A DNA stretch of 14,620 nucleotides from assembly GCA_937927435.1 (NCBI GenBank), contig CALBDW010000016.1, forward strand, positions 1 through 14,620. Direction: 5' to 3'. Below are positions 14,588 through 14,620 of this stretch, one piece after another. The stretch comes from an uncultured Bdellovibrionales bacterium. GTDB lineage: Bacteria > Bdellovibrionota > Bdellovibrionia > Bdellovibrionales > JAMPXM01. Under the pieces are notes generated by a model. That model ran no database searches, was not told where the DNA came from, and was given only the letters and a program-made list of their open reading frames with translations. The first letter of the stretch is position 1; each line of letters starts with the position of its first letter. Both the position numbers and the translations under genes were made by a program.

Positions 14588-14620
14588 TGGGTGATCCCGC
14601 GTTTCCCTTTCAGGCACAGG

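Noticed and set aside
14514..14620. A third tRNA or a new gene start after tRNA-Glu
   Set aside because: No cloverleaf can be formed and no start codon with a ribosome-binding site opens a convincing frame before the window ends.

Overview
This window is ordinary chromosomal housekeeping DNA from a moderately GC-rich Gram-negative bacterium, most likely a member of Bdellovibrionota or a related delta-type lineage. That placement is an inference. It rests on a TIGR02147/DUF4423-type protein (a family I know mainly from Bdellovibrio relatives and Fibrobacter), an LPS-export lipoprotein (so there is an outer membrane), a PilZ protein, and the order lptE-holA-pilZ-rpsT-murJ. No mobile element, CRISPR array, phage gene or toxin-antitoxin module was found.

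Layout. 1-1953 (-): a 7TM-HD (PgpH/YqfF-type) membrane phosphohydrolase whose C-terminus runs off the left edge. 1954-2182: a divergent intergenic region with a possible small minus-strand ORF and an inverted repeat. 2183-2980 (+): mazG. 2981-3168: a convergent intergenic region with two hairpins. 3169-5515 (-): a two-gene operon of a soluble hybrid histidine kinase followed by the TIGR02147 protein. 5516-5972: a long AT-richer gap with an 18-bp palindrome. 5973-7655 (-): murJ lipid II flippase. 7842-8111 (+): rpsT with a UUG start and a clear intrinsic terminator. 8176-8270: a 95-bp element bounded by a perfect 14-bp inverted repeat that overlaps the end of the next gene. 8253-8705 (-): PilZ protein. 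8810-10407 (-): lptE and holA, coupled by a TGATG overlap. 10523-12695 (+): class V aminotransferase and a SerA-like dehydrogenase, one base apart. 12802-14097 (+): purA. 14327-14513 (+): tRNA-Lys(TTT) and tRNA-Glu(TTC), each with an encoded CCA end.

How the genes fit together. murJ (lipid II flipping) and lptE (LPS assembly) build the envelope. holA (clamp loader), rpsT (30S subunit), purA (AMP synthesis), mazG (NTP clean-up) and the tRNAs are core information and nucleotide functions. The aminotransferase-dehydrogenase pair looks like the first two steps of the phosphorylated serine pathway, with a class V aminotransferase in place of a classical SerC. The 7TM-HD protein (probable c-di-AMP phosphodiesterase) and the PilZ protein (c-di-GMP receptor) suggest cyclic-dinucleotide signalling.

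The points most worth checking are the 14-bp inverted-repeat element, the near-leaderless promoter layout of the divergent lptE/aminotransferase pair, the kinase-TIGR02147 operon with heptamer repeats at its 5' end, and the small ORF overlapping the start of the 7TM-HD gene. I did not find strong evidence for a wholly new system.
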